Positions 55,567 to 64,000 of a stretch of DNA of 64,000 bases are shown here, one piece after another. Origin of the DNA: JBGTSJ01 sp041940305 (GTDB lineage Bacteria; Planctomycetota; Planctomycetia; Planctomycetales; Planctomycetaceae); assembly GCA_041940305.1 (NCBI GenBank), contig JBGTSJ010000009.1, positions 160,747 to 224,746 on the forward strand, read 5' to 3'. Under the pieces are notes generated by a model. The model made no database searches, was not told the DNA's origin, and saw nothing but the letters and a program-made list of their open reading frames with translations. The first letter of the stretch is position 1. Every line of letters begins with the position of its first letter. The position numbers were made by a program, and so were the translations under genes.

Positions 55567-57543
55567 TTAAGGCACGATCGCGAACAGCTCATCCAGCGTC
55601 TCATTGACCACCGAGATCAGCTTCGCTGCCGACTGGAAACCCCGCTGGTACTGCAGCAGCTTGACCATCTCCTCGTTCGGATCCACGCCGGAGACGCTCT
55701 CCCGATCGATGTTCAGCTGCGTGCCCAGCGCATCCAGGTGATTCAGGGTTGTCGTAAACTGCTGCACGTTGCTCCCCGCCAGCGCCGACGACTCCGCCAG
55801 AAACTCCTCGAGCGTCAACGTCCCCCCTTCAAACAGCAGACTCTCGCGCAGCGCCGCGAACCGCGCCACGTTCCCCGCGTCCCCCGGCAGCCCGGTGCGT
55901 CCCGCCGCCAGCCGGTTCGGATCGTTCAGCAGGTCCTGGTTCACCGATAACGCGCCCGGCTTCGTCCCGCTGAAGAACGACCGCATCCCCAGCGCCGACA
56001 GAATCCCCGCCGTGTCCGGCTCCGCGATCAGCAGCGTCCCGAACGAATCGCCGTTGTTCAGCGTCCCCGGACCGAACTGCACCGAGACTCCGTCCCCAAG
56101 GCCCAGCGGAGCACCGGGCTCGTATCCTTCGCCGACGTTCAGTGTCGTCAGCAACGCTCCGGACGGATCGCGAACCTCAATGCTCAGCCCCGGCGTGACA
56201 CCCACCTGCCCGCTGCCCACCACCGTAAACTGCAGCCCGCTGTTCGCCGCACCGCTGTAGTTCCCCGAAAACTGAATCGCGCTTGTCCCGGTGACGCCCC
56301 CCATATCCGGGCTCGTCTCCAGCCGCCCCGCAAAGTCGAACGCGTACCCGTCGTCGCTGAAGATCGACAGCTTCCCCGTCTGCGGGTTGACCGTCGCATT
56401 GAGGTGATCCAGCGCATCAATCGCCGCCGCCACATCGCTCAGGCTGTCTGTCGCCGGATTGATCGCAATGGAGACCAGCCGCCGTTCCCCCGTCGAGAGA
56501 TCGGTCACCGTCACGGCGAGCTGCCCGTTGCGCACGGGAAACGCCGGATTCGCCGCCGCCAGCGGAACCGAGACATCGCTCACCCCCCGCGATCCCTCCA
56601 GCCACCCGAACGGACCATCCAGTCCCAGTCCCGTCGCCTGCAGCTGATCCATCTCGCGGACGAACGCCGCCGTGAACGTCGCCAGCCGCTCCTGGGCCTG
56701 CGGAATGAGTTCGTTTCGCGCCGCCAGCAGTCCCGCGATCCGCCCTCCCGAAAAATGCAGCACCTGCCCGCTCTGGTCCGACTGGATCTGCAGATCGGCT
56801 CCCCCACCGACCACCGAAATCGTCACCGGCTGCGTCGAGATCGGCACACCTCCCGACCCGAACGCCGCCACGTCCGGCTGTCCGGCCCATTCCCACGTCC
56901 GCACATCCACCAGTTGCGCGAGTTCCCCCATCAACTGGTCGCGCTGATCGCGCAGGTCGTTCGCGAGCGTGCCGCTGTTGTCGGCGATACCGATCTGACG
57001 ATTCAGCGCCGCGATCTGCCGCGACAGGTCGTTCACGGTCGTGACGGCCGCCTGGATCTCGGCGTCGAGCATCTGCTGCAGTCGTCCCATCTGCGTGGAG
57101 AGCGATTTGATCTCCGACGCCATGTCCTGCACCGCGTTCACCGCCTGCCGCCGCAGCACGCTGTCGTCCGGCCGCGACGACAACTGGAACATCCGGTCGA
57201 ACACCGTCTGCAGCCGCGAATGCACCGACCCCTCGCCCGGCGTCATCAGCGTCTCCAGCCGCTGCAGCGTCTCCAGCTGCGCGGCCACGTCGGCCTGCGT
57301 CCAGATGTTCGTCGTCAGCGACTGCTCGATCACCGCGCTCCGCACGCGCGCGATGCTCGTCACATCCACGCCCGTCCCGATCTGCAGCGTGCCGACCGTA
57401 ATCGGGTTCCGATCCGCGAATCGCACCTGCTGCCGGTGATATCCCGGCGTGCTCCCGTTGGCGATGTTGTTCGACACCGTCTGCAGGGCCTGCTGATAGG
57501 CCTGCATCGCGGAGACGCCGACGTTGAGCGAGAACATGCTCAT
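55567..57543 (-). CDS. flgK: Flagellar hook-associated protein 1
   Basis: 658 residues. The rod/hook N-terminus reads NVGVSAMQAYQQALQTVSNN, IANGSTPGYHRQQV, and the C-terminus is SGVDPNEEMVKLLQYQRGFQ, SAAKLISVVNETLDELF. The central domain (about 180-600) is beta-rich. It caps the hook before FlgL. The start overlaps the flgN stop (ATGA at 57540-57543), so chaperone and client are translationally coupled. Confidence 0.95.
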   Translation of the reverse strand: MSMFSLNVGVSAMQAYQQALQTVSNNIANGSTPGYHRQQVRFADRNPITVGTLQIGTGVDVTSIARVRSAVIEQSLTTNIWTQADVAAQLETLQRLETLMTPGEGSVHSRLQTVFDRMFQLSSRPDDSVLRRQAVNAVQDMASEIKSLSTQMGRLQQMLDAEIQAAVTTVNDLSRQIAALNRQIGIADNSGTLANDLRDQRDQLMGELAQLVDVRTWEWAGQPDVAAFGSGGVPISTQPVTISVVGGGADLQIQSDQSGQVLHFSGGRIAGLLAARNELIPQAQERLATFTAAFVREMDQLQATGLGLDGPFGWLEGSRGVSDVSVPLAAANPAFPVRNGQLAVTVTDLSTGERRLVSIAINPATDSLSDVAAAIDALDHLNATVNPQTGKLSIFSDDGYAFDFAGRLETSPDMGGVTGTSAIQFSGNYSGAANSGLQFTVVGSGQVGVTPGLSIEVRDPSGALLTTLNVGEGYEPGAPLGLGDGVSVQFGPGTLNNGDSFGTLLIAEPDTAGILSALGMRSFFSGTKPGALSVNQDLLNDPNRLAAGRTGLPGDAGNVARFAALRESLLFEGGTLTLEEFLAESSALAGSNVQQFTTTLNHLDALGTQLNIDRESVSGVDPNEEMVKLLQYQRGFQSAAKLISVVNETLDELFAIVP

Positions 57544-58064
57544 GAGCGGACTTCCACCAGTGCGCGGCCTGCCGCCGCATGCGGACGCCCCGTCGCCGTG
57601 TACCGGCCATCATCGGCATCCACGCCGATGATGGCCGCCAGCACCGAACCCACCATCGCATCCGTCTGCCGCAGCAGTTGAAAGGTCCCCCGCCCCAGCA
57701 CCCCCACCTCGCGCGCCGTCTGCAGCACCCGGCGGCGTTGCGCGACCACCGCATCCCGCTGCGTCCCCGTCAACCGCGCTGCGTAAGCCCCGATTGACGC
57801 CCGGTCCGGAGTCGCCGTCCGCACCGCCAGCACGCGGGCCAGTTTCATCCGGTCCTCCCGCAGCTTCAGCTGCTCGTCCGCCAGTCGCTGCTGGTCCCGC
57901 TGATGACGCTCCAGCGCCGCCATGTCACCGCTCGCGGCCCCCGCCCGCACATCGAACAGCGCCGTGCGCACCCCCTCCAGCCACGCGAGTTCGCGCGCCA
58001 GGTGCCGCAGCACGGCTTCCGTCAGCACCGCGTCGTGCTGTGATGACGTCAACGTCGCATTCAT
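57540..58064 (-). CDS. flgN: FlgN-like flagellar chaperone
   Basis: 174 residues, mostly long helices (DMAALERHQRDQQRLADEQL). The sequence is divergent, but length, helical character and position between the flgJ-type gene and flgK identify it as the FlgK/FlgL export chaperone. Both ends overlap neighbours as ATGA. Confidence 0.75.
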   Translation of the reverse strand: MNATLTSSQHDAVLTEAVLRHLARELAWLEGVRTALFDVRAGAASGDMAALERHQRDQQRLADEQLKLREDRMKLARVLAVRTATPDRASIGAYAARLTGTQRDAVVAQRRRVLQTAREVGVLGRGTFQLLRQTDAMVGSVLAAIIGVDADDGRYTATGRPHAAAGRALVEVRS

Positions 58065-58375
58065 GCGGAGTCTCCCAGTCCCAGCTGGCTTTCAATCAGC
58101 TTGCCGATCCCCAGCGGACTCCCCTGGGCGATGTGCTGACCCAGGAACATGTCGAACAGGCCGCCGTACGTATCCGACGAATCGCCCGCAAACAGCCCGT
58201 CCTCCGACGCCGTCTGCCGCATCTCCTTCAGCATCAGCGACACGAACAGGCTCTCGAATTGCGCCCCCAGCTCCTTGTCGTCGACAGCCGACGCCCCCCC
58301 CGTGCGCGACCGCAACTCCTCCACCCGGCTCCCCGCCAGATCCACGCTGCTCGTATTAATCTGCATCGCACTCAT
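58061..58375 (-). CDS. flgJ: FlgJ-type rod-binding protein (no muramidase domain)
   Basis: 104 residues. ELGAQFESLFVSLMLKEMRQ and YGGLFDMFLGQHIAQG are the rod-binding FlgJ N-domain pattern (F-E-x-x-F-x-x-x-L-L-K-x-M-R). The C-terminal peptidoglycan hydrolase of enteric FlgJ is absent, as in many phyla. It scaffolds rod assembly in the periplasm. It overlaps flgN by an ATGA junction. Confidence 0.85.
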   Translation of the reverse strand: MSAMQINTSSVDLAGSRVEELRSRTGGASAVDDKELGAQFESLFVSLMLKEMRQTASEDGLFAGDSSDTYGGLFDMFLGQHIAQGSPLGIGKLIESQLGLGDSA

Positions 58376-58395
58376 GGCCTGGCTCGAAGAATTCT

Positions 58396-58573
58396 GAACA
58401 GGAGAAAACAGGGGTAACGGAGATCCACAATCCGGTCACACCAGCCCGCCGCGCCAGCAAGGGACGAGCGCCCTACAGCGCCCCCCATGTCCTCCGTGCG
58501 ACAGCACGTCCAACGCATGCCACTAACTCTCCCCTTACTCAAACCCCCACCTCCTCCGTTCCCTCCTATTCCA
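58396..58573. repeat. flgI-flgJ gap with two repeat families
   Basis: 58396-58424 is a polypurine repeat copy (GAACAGGAGAAAACAGGGG). 58437-58470 is a LARRASEGR-type copy (CCAGCCCGCCGCGCCAGCAA then GGGACGAGC). 58549-58572 has an inverted purine-type copy (CCTCCTCCGTTCCCTCCTAT). No gene is supported. Confidence 0.6.
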
Positions 58574-59761
58574 CTACTTAAACTCCAGTTCCGCATGGAG
58601 CGCCCCCGATTCCTTCAGCATCTGAAAGATCGAGCTTAAATCCCGCGGCGTCACTCCCAGCGCATTCAGCGCCTGGGCCAGGTCCCCCACCGTCGCCTGC
58701 TCTTCAATCACGGTCACAGGCAGTCCGTCCTCTTCGATCACATCCACCTGCGTCCGCGGCACCACCGTGGTCTCGCCGTCGCTGAACGGCAAAGGCTGCG
58801 ACACCTCCGGCGTCTCGCTGGTCATGATCGCCAGGTTGGCGTGCGTGATCAGCACGCGCGACAGCTTGACGTTCTCCCCGATCACCACCGTCCCCGTCCG
58901 CTCGTTGATCACCACGACCGCTCGCACATCGGGCATCACCTGCAGCTCTCCCACCAGCCCGATGAACCCGGAGATGTCGAAGCGATGTTCGTTCGGCACG
59001 AGAATGTCGATCGCCGCATCCCCCCGTTGCATCGCACACGCCGGAAACTCGGTGTTGATCGCCACCGCGATCCGCCGCGCCGTCTCGTAGTCGGGATACT
59101 TCAGCATCAACCGCACGTGTCCGCCGGTCCCGAGCGTGGACCGAGTTTCCAGTTCGATCGTCGCCCCATTCGGAATCCGTCCCGCCGTTGGATGATTCTT
59201 CTGCACCGACGCCGCGTCCCCGTCAAAGCTGAAGCCCCCCGACGAAAGCGGCCCCGACGCCAGGGCATACACTTCACCGTCCACTCCGAACAGCGGCGTC
59301 AGGATCAGCGTTCCCCCCAGCAGGCTTTTGGCGTCGTCAAACGACGACACAACGACGTCGATCGTGTCTCCCGGCAATCGTCCCGGCGGCAAGTCGGCCG
59401 TCACCGTGACGACCGACAGATTGTCCGTCCGGTCCTTTGCGTCGTTCCGCAGGTTGGCCCGGAGCGTGGGATCGAACCGCTGACCGAACCGCTGCAGCAG
59501 GTTCAGCGCGAACTGCCGCGTCACCGGAGATCGCCCGCCGGTGCCGTTGAGCCCGGTCACCAGTCCCATCCCCGTGAGCTGATTCACCCGGTCCCCTTCG
59601 ACGCTGGTGATATCCTTGATCCGCACCTGCGTCCCTGCGGCCGCCGCGCCCTGCCCCTGCCCCTGCCACAGCAGGCAGCACAGCGCGCACAGCCACGCCA
59701 TCCGGCCCAGCCGCCGCCACGCTGCCGATCCAAACTCACTGTTACCCAACATCAGATTCAC
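58574..59761 (-). CDS. flgI: Flagellar P-ring protein
   Basis: 395 residues (ATG at 59761, alternative 59752). The signal peptide is LGRMAWLCALCCLLWQGQGQ; the mature start is TQVRIKDITSVEGDRVNQLT with GMGLVTGLNGTGG, the family hallmark. The end AQALNALGVTPRDLSSIFQM followed by LKESGALHAELE is typical. It forms the periplasmic ring around the rod, implying a peptidoglycan layer and a flagellated stage in this planctomycete. Confidence 0.95.
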   Translation of the reverse strand: MNLMLGNSEFGSAAWRRLGRMAWLCALCCLLWQGQGQGAAAAGTQVRIKDITSVEGDRVNQLTGMGLVTGLNGTGGRSPVTRQFALNLLQRFGQRFDPTLRANLRNDAKDRTDNLSVVTVTADLPPGRLPGDTIDVVVSSFDDAKSLLGGTLILTPLFGVDGEVYALASGPLSSGGFSFDGDAASVQKNHPTAGRIPNGATIELETRSTLGTGGHVRLMLKYPDYETARRIAVAINTEFPACAMQRGDAAIDILVPNEHRFDISGFIGLVGELQVMPDVRAVVVINERTGTVVIGENVKLSRVLITHANLAIMTSETPEVSQPLPFSDGETTVVPRTQVDVIEEDGLPVTVIEEQATVGDLAQALNALGVTPRDLSSIFQMLKESGALHAELEFK

Positions 59762-60031
59762 CAGGTTGTCACACTAGCCCGAAGCGCAAGCGAGGGACGA
59801 ACCTCGCTAGATATCCACCACCAAACACACACTGGAACAAACGTCTCCCGGCACTCGCAATGTCACTGAAACGCGGCATGTCATGCCGCGCTATACCTGG
59901 ATCTCACAATTCCGAATGTCGGCCAGCACCCACGATGGCCTTCTTGACGAAGACTCAAACCCTGTCGATCCACGCTGCGTCATTAGTGCCTATCAGTGGT
60001 AATCAGTGTTCCCACCCTTCCCGCCGCAGCA
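59762..60031. repeat. flgH-flgI gap with a LARRASEGR-type repeat
   Basis: CACACTAGCCCGAAGCGCAA then GCGAGGGACGAAC (59770-59802) is a copy of the planctomycete repeat whose translation gives LARSASEGRTS. The remaining gap (to 60031) holds no supported gene. Confidence 0.65.
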
Positions 60032-60727
60032 TCAGAACGGCCACAGCTTGTTCATCAACCGACCGAACGCCCCCTGCCGCGTAAACGCCTGCTCCTGGCC
60101 GATTCCCTCGTACGCAATGCGGAAGTCGGCAATGAACCGCGACTGAATCGAATTGTCCGGCGACACGTCGTACGGCCGCACGATGCCGCTCACCACCAGG
60201 ATCCGTTCGTCCCCCGCCACGATCACGTTCTTCCGCCCCGAGATCACCAGGTTCCCGTTCGGCAGCACGTCCACCACCGACGCCGTCACCAGCGTGCTAA
60301 ATTCCCGCTGGCTGCGGAACGAAGCCCCGCCGTCGAATGAGCGCTCTGACTCGCTGTTGAAGTCGAACGCCGCCGCTCCCTCGGCATCGCCGAAGTCCCC
60401 GCTGGCCGACTGCGAGATGTCCATCGACTTCGACGCCTCGCTCTCCTTGTTGAGCGCGCGGTTCTCCTGGTTCTGGACACCCGTGTTTTCGCTGATGACC
60501 ACGGTGAGCAGGTCGCCGATGTTCCGCGCCTGCGTGTCGTAGAACAGAAACGCCTTGTCCGGATCGCGCCGCTGCCACAGCGAGTCGGCGCGGGCCGCGT
60601 CCCCCCCCGACGCGGCCGCAGCGCCGACCGCCGCTGCAAGCACAACACCCCGATTCCACCACCGGCGTACCGGAAACCCGGCTTCTTGAAGAAGCCGGGT
60701 TTCTCCCCACTTTCGATGACTTCTCAT
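60032..60727 (-). CDS. flgH: Flagellar L-ring protein
   Basis: 231 residues. After a hydrophobic segment (GVVLAAAVGAAAASGGDAA) comes DSLWQRRDPDKAFLFYDTQA then RNIGDLLTVVISENT, the FlgH core, and the end SRFIADFRIAYEGIGQ. No lipobox Cys follows the signal, unlike enteric FlgH lipoproteins. The start ATG at 60727 overlaps the flgA stop (ATGA). The first 20 codons contain a perfect 13-bp hairpin repeat (60673-60703), so the leader seems to have absorbed a repeat. Confidence 0.9.
   Translation of the reverse strand: MRSHRKWGETRLLQEAGFPVRRWWNRGVVLAAAVGAAAASGGDAARADSLWQRRDPDKAFLFYDTQARNIGDLLTVVISENTGVQNQENRALNKESEASKSMDISQSASGDFGDAEGAAAFDFNSESERSFDGGASFRSQREFSTLVTASVVDVLPNGNLVISGRKNVIVAGDERILVVSGIVRPYDVSPDNSIQSRFIADFRIAYEGIGQEQAFTRQGAFGRLMNKLWPF
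60673..60703. repeat. AAACCCGG hairpin inside the flgH leader
   Basis: GAAACCCGGCTTC, loop TTGAA, GAAGCCGGGTTTC: perfect 13-bp arms. It is the same family as 2712-2741, but here it is in coding sequence and read as ETRLLQEAGFP. Confidence 0.75.
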
Positions 60728-61740
60728 AACGGCACCTCCACTTCCCCCGGCCCCGTGACGCGCCCCAGAATCGTCCGCCCCGACGTCGGATTCCGCACGC
60801 GAATGAACTCCCCCTTCCGCCCCGCCTGCAACGCCTCCGCCGCCGGCACCGTCAGCACCAGGTTCCCCTTCCGGGCCGTCAGCCGCACCAGGTCCCGCGC
60901 CTTGATCACCACCGGCTCCGACGCCGCCGTCGGTTCCGTCAGATCGCGCGGCCCGATCACCTCGCCCGGCGCCAGCTGCCGCCGTGCCGCCATTCCCACC
61001 ACCTGCTCCGACTGCAGCACCGACTGCAGCTCGCTCACCTCACGCTCCGTGAACGTCACCGCGTCCGCCGTGATGATCCGCCGCGGCGAGATCGACTCGG
61101 CCACGACCGGAACGAGCTGCCGGAACCGCACATCGACCGCCGCCGGCGTCACCGTCGTCTGCCCGGAAGCGCTCGTCACCCACACATCCACGCGCGTCCG
61201 TCCCCCCGTCGGAGTCGCCGCGAACCGCGACTCCACCTTCGCATCCGGCGACTGGTTCAACATCTGGACCAGCGCCGCCGGCAACGGCTGCGCCAGCTCC
61301 ACCACGATCTCCTCCTGCGGCACATACAGCCGCTCCTCCACTCCCCGGCGAATCGCCGACACCACCCGCTCATCAGCCGTCTGCTCCGGACGCCACTGCA
61401 CCCGCACCGTCTCCGCACCGCTCACTTCAAATGACTCGCGACCAATTCCACCGATCAGGAGTCGCGCGACCACCAGTTGTCGCGGAATCGCGTCGCTGTC
61501 CTGTCCCTCCGCCAGCTCGATGATGTCGAGCCCACCGGCCCGCGTCCGCAGCGCGGCCGTTCCCCCGCGAACCTCGGCCACGTCCGCCAGCGACACAATC
61601 CGCCCGCTGACGGTGGCCTGGTCGCGCAGCTCGATCCGCAGCACCGCCGCGGCCGGATCCTCCGCGCGCAGCACGATCGACAGCACCAGCCCGCAGGCCA
61701 GCCACGCGATCGTTGCAATCTGAAACCGAGTCCGGCGCAC
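60724..61740 (-). CDS. flgA: Flagellar P-ring assembly chaperone
   Basis: 338 residues with a signal peptide (IATIAWLACGLVLSIVLRA). The C-terminal two-thirds carry the SAF/FlgA fold: RRIITADAVTFTEREVSELQ, then RRQLAPGEVIGPRDLTEP, VVIKARDLVRLTARKGNLVL and the ending RNPTSGRTILGRVTGPGEVEV. It is longer than enteric FlgA because of an N-terminal extension. It acts in the periplasm on FlgI and lies directly upstream of flgH. Confidence 0.9.
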   Translation of the reverse strand: MRRTRFQIATIAWLACGLVLSIVLRAEDPAAAVLRIELRDQATVSGRIVSLADVAEVRGGTAALRTRAGGLDIIELAEGQDSDAIPRQLVVARLLIGGIGRESFEVSGAETVRVQWRPEQTADERVVSAIRRGVEERLYVPQEEIVVELAQPLPAALVQMLNQSPDAKVESRFAATPTGGRTRVDVWVTSASGQTTVTPAAVDVRFRQLVPVVAESISPRRIITADAVTFTEREVSELQSVLQSEQVVGMAARRQLAPGEVIGPRDLTEPTAASEPVVIKARDLVRLTARKGNLVLTVPAAEALQAGRKGEFIRVRNPTSGRTILGRVTGPGEVEVPL

Positions 61741-61745
61741 GCCGA

Positions 61746-62540
61746 TTACCTCACAATGTCGCTGGTAGTGGACAGCATCTCGTCGCCGGCTCGCACGGCC
61801 CGCGAATTGATCTCATACGCCCGCTGCGCCGAGATCAGCGAAATCAGCTCGGTGACGACCTCAACGTTCGACCGCTCGAGAAACCCCTGCCGCATCGTCC
61901 CGAACCCGGGTTGGCCGCCGAGTCCTTCGACGGGGTCGCCCGAGGCGGGAGTGGGGATGTAGATGTTCCCCCCTTCGCTGCTCAGGCCGGCGGGGTTGAC
62001 GAACCGGGCGATCGGGATCGTGCCGAAGCTTTGTGAACTGGTGGAATTCGGCAGGATGCCGTTTACGCTGCCATCAATGCCAATCTGGATATTGGCTGGA
62101 CTGATGTCCGGAGGGATCGTGATGTTGCCATCCAGGATGTAGCCGTTCGACGTCACCATTCGCCCCTGGCTGTCGAGGCGGAACGCTCCATCCCGCGTGT
62201 AACCGAACTCTCCGCTCGGCAGCAGCACCTTGAAGAATCCGTCCCCTTCGATAGCGACGTCGAACGTATTGCCCGTCTGCTCGAACGTCCCCGGCGAGAA
62301 GATCTTCGTCGTCCCGACCGTCCGCACGCCGCTGCCGATCTGGAACGGAATCGGGGACTGCTGACCAGTGACGACCTCCGTACCGGCCTGCTTGCCGGTG
62401 ACGTAGATCAGGTCCGCGAAGTCCACGTGGCTGCGCTTGAAGCCGTTGGTATTGACGTTGGCCAGGTTGTTGGCCGTGACGTCAATCACATGCTCCTGCG
62501 CCTTCATCCCCGTCGCGCTGGTGTACAAAGCACGCAGCAT
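61746..62540 (-). CDS. flgG: Flagellar distal rod protein
   Basis: 264 residues from ATG at 62540 (LRALYTSATGMKAQEHVIDV); the longer frame to 62621 is not needed. TANNLANVNTNGFKRSHVDF is the rod signature, IEGDGFFKVLLPSGEFGYTR the central motif, and SNVEVVTELISLISAQRAYE then INSRAVRAGDEML the C-terminal helix. It is the standard FlgG length. flgA starts six bases after its stop. Confidence 0.96.
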   Translation of the reverse strand: MLRALYTSATGMKAQEHVIDVTANNLANVNTNGFKRSHVDFADLIYVTGKQAGTEVVTGQQSPIPFQIGSGVRTVGTTKIFSPGTFEQTGNTFDVAIEGDGFFKVLLPSGEFGYTRDGAFRLDSQGRMVTSNGYILDGNITIPPDISPANIQIGIDGSVNGILPNSTSSQSFGTIPIARFVNPAGLSSEGGNIYIPTPASGDPVEGLGGQPGFGTMRQGFLERSNVEVVTELISLISAQRAYEINSRAVRAGDEMLSTTSDIVR

Positions 62541-62640
62541 CGCATTCGCCTCCCTGCAAGAACCAAAATCGCCGGCACAGTCCTCTGTGCCGTCCGCTGG
62601 ACTCCCAACCACCCACCCCAATCAGCCGCCCACCCTCCTC

Positions 62641-62708
62641 CACACCAGCCCGACGCGCCATCGAGAGCCGAACTCCACACTAGCCCGACGCGCCAGCGAG
62701 GGCCGAAC
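62641..62708. repeat. Tandem LARRASEGR-type repeat copies
   Basis: Two copies, 62641-62673 and 62676-62708, of CACAC(C/T)AGCCCGACGCGCCA followed by (T/G)CGAG(A/G)GCCGAAC. They lie head to tail in the flgF-flgG gap. An inverted polypurine copy (CTCCGTTTCCTCTGTTCCCT) follows at 62761-62797. Confidence 0.7.
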
Positions 62709-62805
62709 GTCGCCGACCCGTCAATCGCACATCGGTCCCCCCGACACCCGACTCACTCACCCTCCTCTCTCCGTTTCCTCTGTTCCCTCCTGTTCAACCC
62801 CGCGA

Positions 62806-63534
62806 TTACGCCGGCCGGGTATTCTGCGCCACCGCATCACTGATCGAACGCAGCGCCCGCTGCGAAGCCTCGTAATGCCGCAGTCCCGCGATCATCGCGA
62901 TCAGCTCCTCGACCGCTGACACGTTCGACAGCTCCCGTGCTCCCTGAATGATCTGCCCCTCCGCCTGTTCGCCGAACGTCCCGTCCGCGGAGAACAGCGT
63001 CGCTCCCGCCTGCTGCAGCGCCAGCGGATCGGCGAACCGCGTCAGGTTGATCTGTCCGATCTGCTGGCCTCGGGCGCTCACCGTCCCGTCCCGTCCAATG
63101 GAGATCTCGGAATTGCTGATCTCCGGCGGAATCACGACCGGCCCCCCGTCTCCCTGCAGGGCCAGCCCGTCCGCGGTCACCAGTTCTCCCGCCTCGTTCC
63201 GGTGAAACACGCCGCTCCGCGTGTACAGCGGACCGCTCGGCCCCGCGACTTCGAAGAAGCCGTCCCCCTGGATCGCCAGGTCCAGCGGCGATTCGGTGTA
63301 CTGCAGCGCGCCGGCCCCGAAGTCCGTCTGCACGGCTGCGTCCGCCACGCCCCACGATTCCCGCAGAATGTGCCCCTGCCGCGCCTCGTCCATCGCCGAC
63401 TCGAATGTCTGCGACACGACTACGCTCCGGCGGAACCCCGGCACGTTGGCATGCGCCAGGTTGCGGGCGATCACTTCGTGCTGGGCCGCCGAGGAGTTCA
63501 TCCCCGTCGCCGCACTGTACAGACCTGACAGCAT
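62806..63534 (-). CDS. flgF: Flagellar proximal rod protein, FlgF/FlgG family
   Basis: 242 residues from ATG at 63534 (LSGLYSAATGMNSSAAQHEV). IARNLAHANVPGFRRS is the rod motif, IQGDGFFEVAGPSGPLYTRS the central block, and SNVSAVEELIAMIAGLRHYE then ASQRALRSISDAV the end. The shorter length and the order before flgG favour FlgF. The frame open to 63852 is unlikely to be translated. It is the first recognised gene of the flagellar operon here; the promoter should lie in 63535-63700. Confidence 0.88.
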   Translation of the reverse strand: MLSGLYSAATGMNSSAAQHEVIARNLAHANVPGFRRSVVVSQTFESAMDEARQGHILRESWGVADAAVQTDFGAGALQYTESPLDLAIQGDGFFEVAGPSGPLYTRSGVFHRNEAGELVTADGLALQGDGGPVVIPPEISNSEISIGRDGTVSARGQQIGQINLTRFADPLALQQAGATLFSADGTFGEQAEGQIIQGARELSNVSAVEELIAMIAGLRHYEASQRALRSISDAVAQNTRPA

Positions 63535-64000
63535 GCTGCGCCCCCTTCCAATCGCCCCCGGACTCACTACAGCGTGTGGGCATGCCCCCGCATGCGGACG
63601 GGCCGGCCCCGTCCTCCTCGGAATAATCGGCACAATCCCCCCAGCCGCTACAGCCCACACCCGCCCCACCCCCCGCGGCCCCCCCCCGCGCCATGGAGCG
63701 CGGCGGCTGAGTTGCCTGCCCGCCCGGCGTGCTTGCCGCCGCGTCAGCCGCCCTTCAGCGCACGCCGCCTTGCTTGCCGGCGCACCGCCGGGCCCGCGCG
63801 AGGATCGCGGGCCCGTGATCTGCCTGTGCTTCGATGTTGGCCTCAAGACCATTGTCGCGGCGATCGGGAGCCAGCGGCTGACCAGTGTCGAGGCGGTGGG
63901 CGCGGCGACCTGGACGCTGATGCCGTCGGTGGTGATTCGCGGCGGCCGCGGCCGCGTCGGCGGCGCGCTCTACTGGGGCGGCGTGATGACGTTGGACAAC
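63535..64000. other. Very GC-rich region upstream of flgF, possible partial gene at the edge
   Basis: Mostly GC-rich sequence with no clear gene. A perfect 10-bp-arm hairpin CGGGCCCGCG / CGCGGGCCCG lies at 63789-63815. After it a forward frame stays open to the window end and reads protein-like sequence (VGLKTIVAAIGSQRLTSVEA ... GGALYWGGVMTLDN), which might be a partial gene; start and family are unknown. Confidence 0.35.

Noticed and set aside
53773..55950. Forward open frame of 725 codons over flgL and part of flgK
   Set aside because: Arg/Pro/Gln-rich shadow; flgL and flgK on the other strand are certain and the frame spans their intergenic repeats.

Overview
The window comes from a high-GC planctomycete (Planctomycetota, probably Planctomycetales). 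This rests on the gene families present: a DUF1080 secreted protein, a fused GldF-GldG transporter with a DUF4340 protein, an ECF sigma factor next to a kinase-AAA-TPR protein, a DUF1501 remnant, and short intergenic repeats that would translate as LARRASEGR. Shine-Dalgarno sequences are sparse outside the mobile element. The assignment is by recognition, not by a database search.

Layout. 1-17.1 kb is core genome: pyrB, a small coupled membrane gene and a degenerate dihydroorotase (pyrC-prime type); a DHODH-family gene, a DUF1080 protein, an ActP-like symporter with a DUF485 partner, metG and a lactonase; then an ABC ATPase, a GldF-GldG fusion and a DUF4340 protein in one forward operon. At 17235-17308 lies tRNA-Arg(ACG). 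Its last 19 bases are repeated exactly at 37229-37247 and bound a mobile element of about 19.9 kb, visibly less GC-rich than its flanks.

The element (17290-37247). The left half is one long reverse-strand cluster: a RepA-like ATPase, several unknown phage-like genes including two paralogues, a Ser-rich tail-hub-like protein, two excisionase-like HTH proteins, an HTH fused to a prohead-protease-like domain, and last a tyrosine integrase whose end runs through the att core into the tRNA. The right half has a second HTH-fused recombinase, an XRE regulator, two small genes with matching promoters, a PD-(D/E)XK-like gene coupled to a GNAT-plus-alpha/beta-hydrolase protein, a DUF2188 protein, and a forward cluster (acidic protein, double zinc-ribbon protein, secreted trypsin-like protease, three-TM membrane protein). 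The main observation is that the integrase frame continues, in phase across the att core, in a segment at the other end of the element. The circular form would therefore encode a longer integrase with a different C-terminus. A 9-mer, GCAGTCACA, also recurs about twelve times in the element, often at gene edges.

37.2-41.5 kb, outside attR, is a decay zone with remnants of DUF1501, MGH1-like glucosidase, SDR and carboxymuconolactone-decarboxylase genes among intact DUF1653, LOG-family and NmrA-like genes. 41.6-53.3 kb holds a cupin, the ECF sigma/kinase pair, an alpha/beta hydrolase, an SDR, and an RND permease (with a 3-prime frameshift) plus its adaptor. 53.4-63.5 kb is a reverse-strand flagellar operon running flgF, flgG, flgA, flgH, flgI, a flgJ-type rod-binding gene, flgN, flgK, flgL, then a short HDOD-like gene. 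Several dispersed planctomycete-type repeats lie in its gaps.
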